Source of the DNA: an uncultured Bacteroidales bacterium
Lineage (GTDB): Bacteria; Bacteroidota; Bacteroidia; Bacteroidales; UBA932
Length of the DNA stretch: 47,301 bases
Reading direction: 5' to 3'
NCBI GenBank assembly: GCA_934717185.1
Contig: CAKUYQ010000022.1
Location: 1 to 47,301 of the forward strand
The notes beneath the pieces are model-generated. The model searched no databases. It was not told where the DNA came from and saw only the letters and a program-made list of their open reading frames with translations. Below, one piece after another: positions 44,657 through 47,301 of the stretch (position 1 is the first letter of the stretch; each line of letters starts with the position of its first letter). The position numbers were made by a program, and so were the translations under genes.

Positions 44657-45046
44657 ATGAAGAACTATTTTATTACCATCGTACTTATGTTGGCAAGTAC
44701 TGTTTCACTTTCCGGAATGAATAACTTGTGTGGCGATTCGGATAAAAAGATAGTGGATATTGATAAGACTAAAGTGAATGACCCTTCGGAGATTGAACGG
44801 TCAATAGACTTTTCAACTATAGAAGCGTATGTCTACCCAGGGCAGGGTTTGGTAGAGGTATTACTATGTAATATAGGAGATGCTACAGTCCGGTTAGTAA
44901 ATTCTAATTACCAGGTAGTGTGGTCTGATTATGTAGAAACAGATACTCCGGCACTATTATTTATAGATACATATTCAAATAGCGGGACATTTTATCTTGT
45001 AATATCATCTCCTTTATGGTATGCAGAAGGTGTCATAAGATTCTAA
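44657..45046 (+). CDS. DUF3244-type secreted protein
   Basis: This is a 129-residue protein with an N-terminal signal peptide (MKNYFITIVLMLASTVSLSG). The mature part has IEAYVYPGQGLVEVLLCNIGDATVRLVN and ends in strand-rich TFYLVISSPLWYAEGVIRF, the beta-sandwich-like pattern of DUF3244 proteins known from Bacteroidales. Function is unknown. It stands directly upstream of the peptide precursors and may belong to the same regulon. Confidence 0.75.
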   Translation: MKNYFITIVLMLASTVSLSGMNNLCGDSDKKIVDIDKTKVNDPSEIERSIDFSTIEAYVYPGQGLVEVLLCNIGDATVRLVNSNYQVVWSDYVETDTPALLFIDTYSNSGTFYLVISSPLWYAEGVIRF

Positions 45047-45331
45047 CGCGGCTGATATTTACCAGTAATAATAAAGTTCAGACCAGACTGATAAAAGGAG
45101 CGGAGGCCGAAAAGCTAAACGAGTAAAAAAATGAAGCTAAATAATTGAATTAATGAACTGAGTATTTTATAGAGCGCTATGTGAAAGAAAGGTTAATTAA
45201 TATAGTTTGCAAACGAACGAGCGAATATAGAGGCGGTTGATCTCGTAAAAAAATGACTTGCCAAAAGAATTATTAATTTTCTCTAAATCCAGATGCTTAG
45301 AATGGGAAAAGGGAAGTAAAATTTATTTAAC
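45047..45331 (+). other. Gene-free leader upstream of the peptide precursors
   Basis: No convincing open reading frame lies in these 285 bases. The sequence is AT-rich, with TATAGTTTGCAAACG at 45201-45215 as the only promoter-like segment (the -7 spacing is one base too long). Several short ATG openings end within a few codons. I see no stable hairpin that looks like a riboswitch. Confidence 0.4.
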
Positions 45332-45505
45332 ATGGAAGTGAAAGTAATTAAGTCAAAAGATGTGTTGACAAATGATGAAGCTTTAACAATTAATGGTGGT
45401 GTAAATCAATCCTATTATGATTATAGTACACAATGTACATGTGATTGTTTATGGGGGAATAAAAACAAGACAAAGCCAACTGATCCTGGTGAGCCTACTA
45501 AATAA
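45332..45505 (+). CDS. RiPP precursor peptide A (GG leader, CTCDC core)
   Basis: A 57-residue peptide gene. The leader resembles Bacteroidales GG-type natural-product precursors (VLTNDEALTINGG at about 11-23). The segment after the double glycine contains the cysteine-rich CTCDCLW at 35-41 and ends TDPGEPTK. A second gene 27 bases later encodes a paralogue with the same length, core and GEPTK tail, and a radical SAM maturase follows. I infer that the leader is recognised and removed at GG and that the cysteines are the modification site. Confidence 0.85.
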   Translation: MEVKVIKSKDVLTNDEALTINGGVNQSYYDYSTQCTCDCLWGNKNKTKPTDPGEPTK

Positions 45506-45531
45506 AGTTAATTTACTAAAAATATAAAGTA

Positions 45532-45705
45532 ATGAAAATAAATAAAATTAATATTCCGAATCAGCTTAATGAAGATGAAATCCTAAATGTTAAAGGAGGA
45601 TTTACATCAGGTCATAATGTTCAAGAAGCCGGATGTACCTGTGACTGTTGGTTTAGTAATGAAAATGAATCTACCGGTGAACCTACCAAACAGACACGAG
45701 TATAA
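45532..45705 (+). CDS. RiPP precursor peptide B (GG leader, CTCDC core)
   Basis: A 57-residue paralogue of peptide A. MKINKINIPNQLNEDEILNV leads to KGG at 21-23, and CTCDCW lies at 35-40, the same cysteine positions as in A. The region after the core is acidic/polar and contains TGEPTK followed by four more residues. Apart from the GG, core and GEPTK blocks the two peptides differ almost everywhere, which is what selection on only those blocks would give. Upstream AAAGTA is not a clear ribosome-binding site. Confidence 0.85.
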   Translation: MKINKINIPNQLNEDEILNVKGGFTSGHNVQEAGCTCDCWFSNENESTGEPTKQTRV

Positions 45706-45721
45706 AAACTGTGAATTTGTA

Positions 45722-45755
45722 TAGAGTAGTCTGTAGAGTCTTGCAGGCTGCTCTA
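45722..45755 (+). promoter_or_regulatory. 12-bp hairpin between the precursors and the maturase gene
   Basis: TAGAGTAGTCTG (45722-45733) pairs with CAGGCTGCTCTA (45744-45755) over 12 positions, two as G-U, with a 10-base loop. It is 16 bases after precursor B and 36 before the maturase. It could act as an attenuator or an mRNA end-stabiliser giving more precursor than enzyme. Confidence 0.55.
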
Positions 45756-45790
45756 TATCAAAATAACTCATATACAAGAATTGAAATAAA

Positions 45791-47143
45791 ATGAAAGAGA
45801 TAAACAATAAGTCAGTCATATCAAGATACAGCTATTTTTTTGTCACGTCTAAGGGTAAATATTTGGCATATTCTTCCAAGACCAATTCTTTTTTGGAAAT
45901 ATCAGAAGATTTATTCAATGCGCTGCAGCAATCACTTAATACTAAAGATAAATATGTGTCTGATGGTATTCCAAATGATGTTGTCAAGCTTTTAAAAAAA
46001 GAGGGCTTCGTTTGTAATATAAATGATGATGATGAGTTTGTCTCCAAAAGTCAATTTATCACACAAAGCATCCAGCATAACAAGTCAAAACTTGGATTGG
46101 TGATAGTTCCAACTATAAACTGCAACTTTAACTGTCCATATTGTTTTGAGCAATCCAAACAAGCGAAATATATGGATGATAAGGTAGAAAAAGAGCTGTT
46201 TGATTTCATAAAGTCGCATAACAAGGCTGAGATGATGACCTTGACATGGTATGGCGGAGAGCCTTTGCTTGCATTGGATAGAATAGCAAGTATTCTTGAT
46301 TATATAGCCAAAAACATTTCGCTTGAAATTAAAGAACACACTCTTATTACCAATGGCTATTTATTTAATGACAGGGCAATAGAGTTATTCCAAAAATATC
46401 CGTTAGATACGATACAGATCACATTAGATGGTGTGAGAGAGCGACATGATAAATTGAGGGCGTTAAGGCACGATGATACCATATCAACATATGATAAAAT
46501 CTTAAAAAACATAGAATCAATTGTTGATAAATTACCGCATACACAACTTCACATACGCGTAAATATTGATAAAAACAATCAGAATGATTATTTCCGCGTT
46601 TATGAGGATTTGCACTCGTCATTGAATTGCAAGAATATAACAATTTATCCTGGTATGATAAGGTTGGAAAATAAAGATAAAACGAGTTTGGTAGAACCGG
46701 CATTTGGCAGATGGGAATCTGCTGACTTTATCTACAATCTGAATATAAAAGGGTATTTGAAAGGCGATATTTATCCGGTAAAAAGAGTTGCAAAAACGTG
46801 TTGTGCGACATGCGTCAGTTCATATATTATTGGACCGAGCGGAGAAATATATAAATGCTGGAATGATGTTTCCGATAAAGATAAAATTGTAGGTTACATA
46901 AATGAAGAAAAGATATCCAATCCAACTTTATATTATAGATACCATCAAGGTTGCTCATGGTATAATGACAATGAATGCAAAAGATGTTTCTTTATGCCTA
47001 TCTGTAACGGTAAATGTGCGTGGTATAATGAACGAAATATATATCATTCAGGTAATTACAATCTTTGCCAATGTTTTCAGAAGGCTCCCGGTCTATTAAA
47101 TAAGAGTTTGGAACAATATTACGAGCAAACAATCAATCAATAA
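45791..47143 (+). CDS. Radical SAM/SPASM peptide maturase
   Basis: This is a 450-residue protein. N-terminal residues 1 to about 95 look like a leader-binding or PqqD-like module (FFVTSKGKYLAYSSKTNSFL, ISEDLFNAL). The radical SAM cluster is C111-NFN-C115-PY-C118, with GGEP at 155-158. The C-terminal SPASM region is cysteine-rich (KTCCATC, YKCWND, NECKRCFFMPICNGKC, LCQCF) and would bind auxiliary iron-sulfur clusters. This architecture makes thioether or C-C cross-links in precursor peptides. The two CTCDC peptides immediately upstream are the obvious substrates. Confidence 0.92.
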   Translation: MKEINNKSVISRYSYFFVTSKGKYLAYSSKTNSFLEISEDLFNALQQSLNTKDKYVSDGIPNDVVKLLKKEGFVCNINDDDEFVSKSQFITQSIQHNKSKLGLVIVPTINCNFNCPYCFEQSKQAKYMDDKVEKELFDFIKSHNKAEMMTLTWYGGEPLLALDRIASILDYIAKNISLEIKEHTLITNGYLFNDRAIELFQKYPLDTIQITLDGVRERHDKLRALRHDDTISTYDKILKNIESIVDKLPHTQLHIRVNIDKNNQNDYFRVYEDLHSSLNCKNITIYPGMIRLENKDKTSLVEPAFGRWESADFIYNLNIKGYLKGDIYPVKRVAKTCCATCVSSYIIGPSGEIYKCWNDVSDKDKIVGYINEEKISNPTLYYRYHQGCSWYNDNECKRCFFMPICNGKCAWYNERNIYHSGNYNLCQCFQKAPGLLNKSLEQYYEQTINQ

Positions 47144-47190
47144 TATGTTCCATTAAATGTTTCTCAAGGAAAAACATAATGTAGATATAA

Positions 47191-47301
47191 ATGAGGAGAA
47201 TTATTTTACTTTTATCTATTGTTCTATTATCGTGGATAAGTGTTTATGCACAGAATATTACGGGTAAAGTGGTTGATATGGCAAATCAACCTGTTGAATT
47301 T
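47191..47301 (+). CDS. Start of an outer-membrane/CarboxypepD-like protein (runs off the window)
   Basis: ATG at 47191 opens a 37-codon fragment. A signal peptide (MRRIILLLSIVLLSWISVYAQ) is followed by NITGKVVDMANQPVEF, the start of a carboxypeptidase-regulatory-like domain found at the N-terminus of Bacteroidetes outer-membrane barrels. Forty-seven bases after the maturase, it may be an export or uptake component of the peptide locus. Confidence 0.75.
   Translation, partial: MRRIILLLSIVLLSWISVYAQNITGKVVDMANQPVEF

Overview
The window looks like chromosome of a Bacteroidales bacterium. The evidence is the gene set (SusC/TonB-type outer-membrane barrels with carboxypeptidase-like N-termini, a GLPGLI protein, DUF3244, a YfhO-family membrane protein, an ECF sigma operon, GG-leader radical-SAM peptides), the scarcity of Shine-Dalgarno sequences, and promoter-like TAnnTTTG (-7) boxes in front of several genes. 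I cannot name the genus. No tRNA, rRNA, CRISPR array or transposase was seen.

Layout. 1-2140: 3' part of an outer-membrane barrel gene, possibly frameshifted, followed by an 80-bp tandem repeat. 2259-9544: housekeeping block with thyA, folA, a Na+-dependent transporter and a thiamine salvage set (a ThiM-ThiE-TenA triple fusion, ThiL, ThiD). 9545-22600: accessory/defence island, mostly on the minus strand. It holds a decayed Fic gene, a tightly packed trio (220-aa unknown, Gp37/Gp68-type three-Cys protein, TcmP), a two-gene restriction-like system (nuclease-methylase plus PLD-SNF2 helicase), and two divergent AAA ATPases separated by three 23-bp iterons. 22698-31792: mutS, a serine hydrolase lipoprotein, a GT4 glycosyltransferase, a YfhO-like protein and a FabK/nitronate-monooxygenase-like flavoprotein. 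31832-38321 (minus strand): a DUF4143 ATPase and an ECF sigma / anti-sigma / stand-alone plug / GLPGLI / TonB receptor operon. 38516-39966: an AbiE toxin-antitoxin pair flanked by direct repeats. 40149-42512: aspS and a YqeY-type gene. 42761-end: a TPR-HTH membrane lipoprotein, a DUF3244 secreted protein, two short paralogous RiPP precursor genes with a shared CTCDC core, their radical SAM/SPASM maturase, and the start of another outer-membrane protein.

The strongest candidates for something little described are: (i) the two-precursor CTCDC radical-SAM peptide locus at 45332-47143; (ii) a 9-mer, TTGTCGGGA, present 13 times on either strand against an equal-composition chance expectation of about 0.4; (iii) a composite repeat attached to the 3' ends of genes (GCGTTGGCGTTAGC arm plus 9-bp purine units), one copy of which supplies the C-terminus of a glycosyltransferase; and (iv) the defence island with its PLD-helicase/methylase pair beside the TcmP trio.

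All functions come from reading the sequence and recalled family knowledge. No database search was run.
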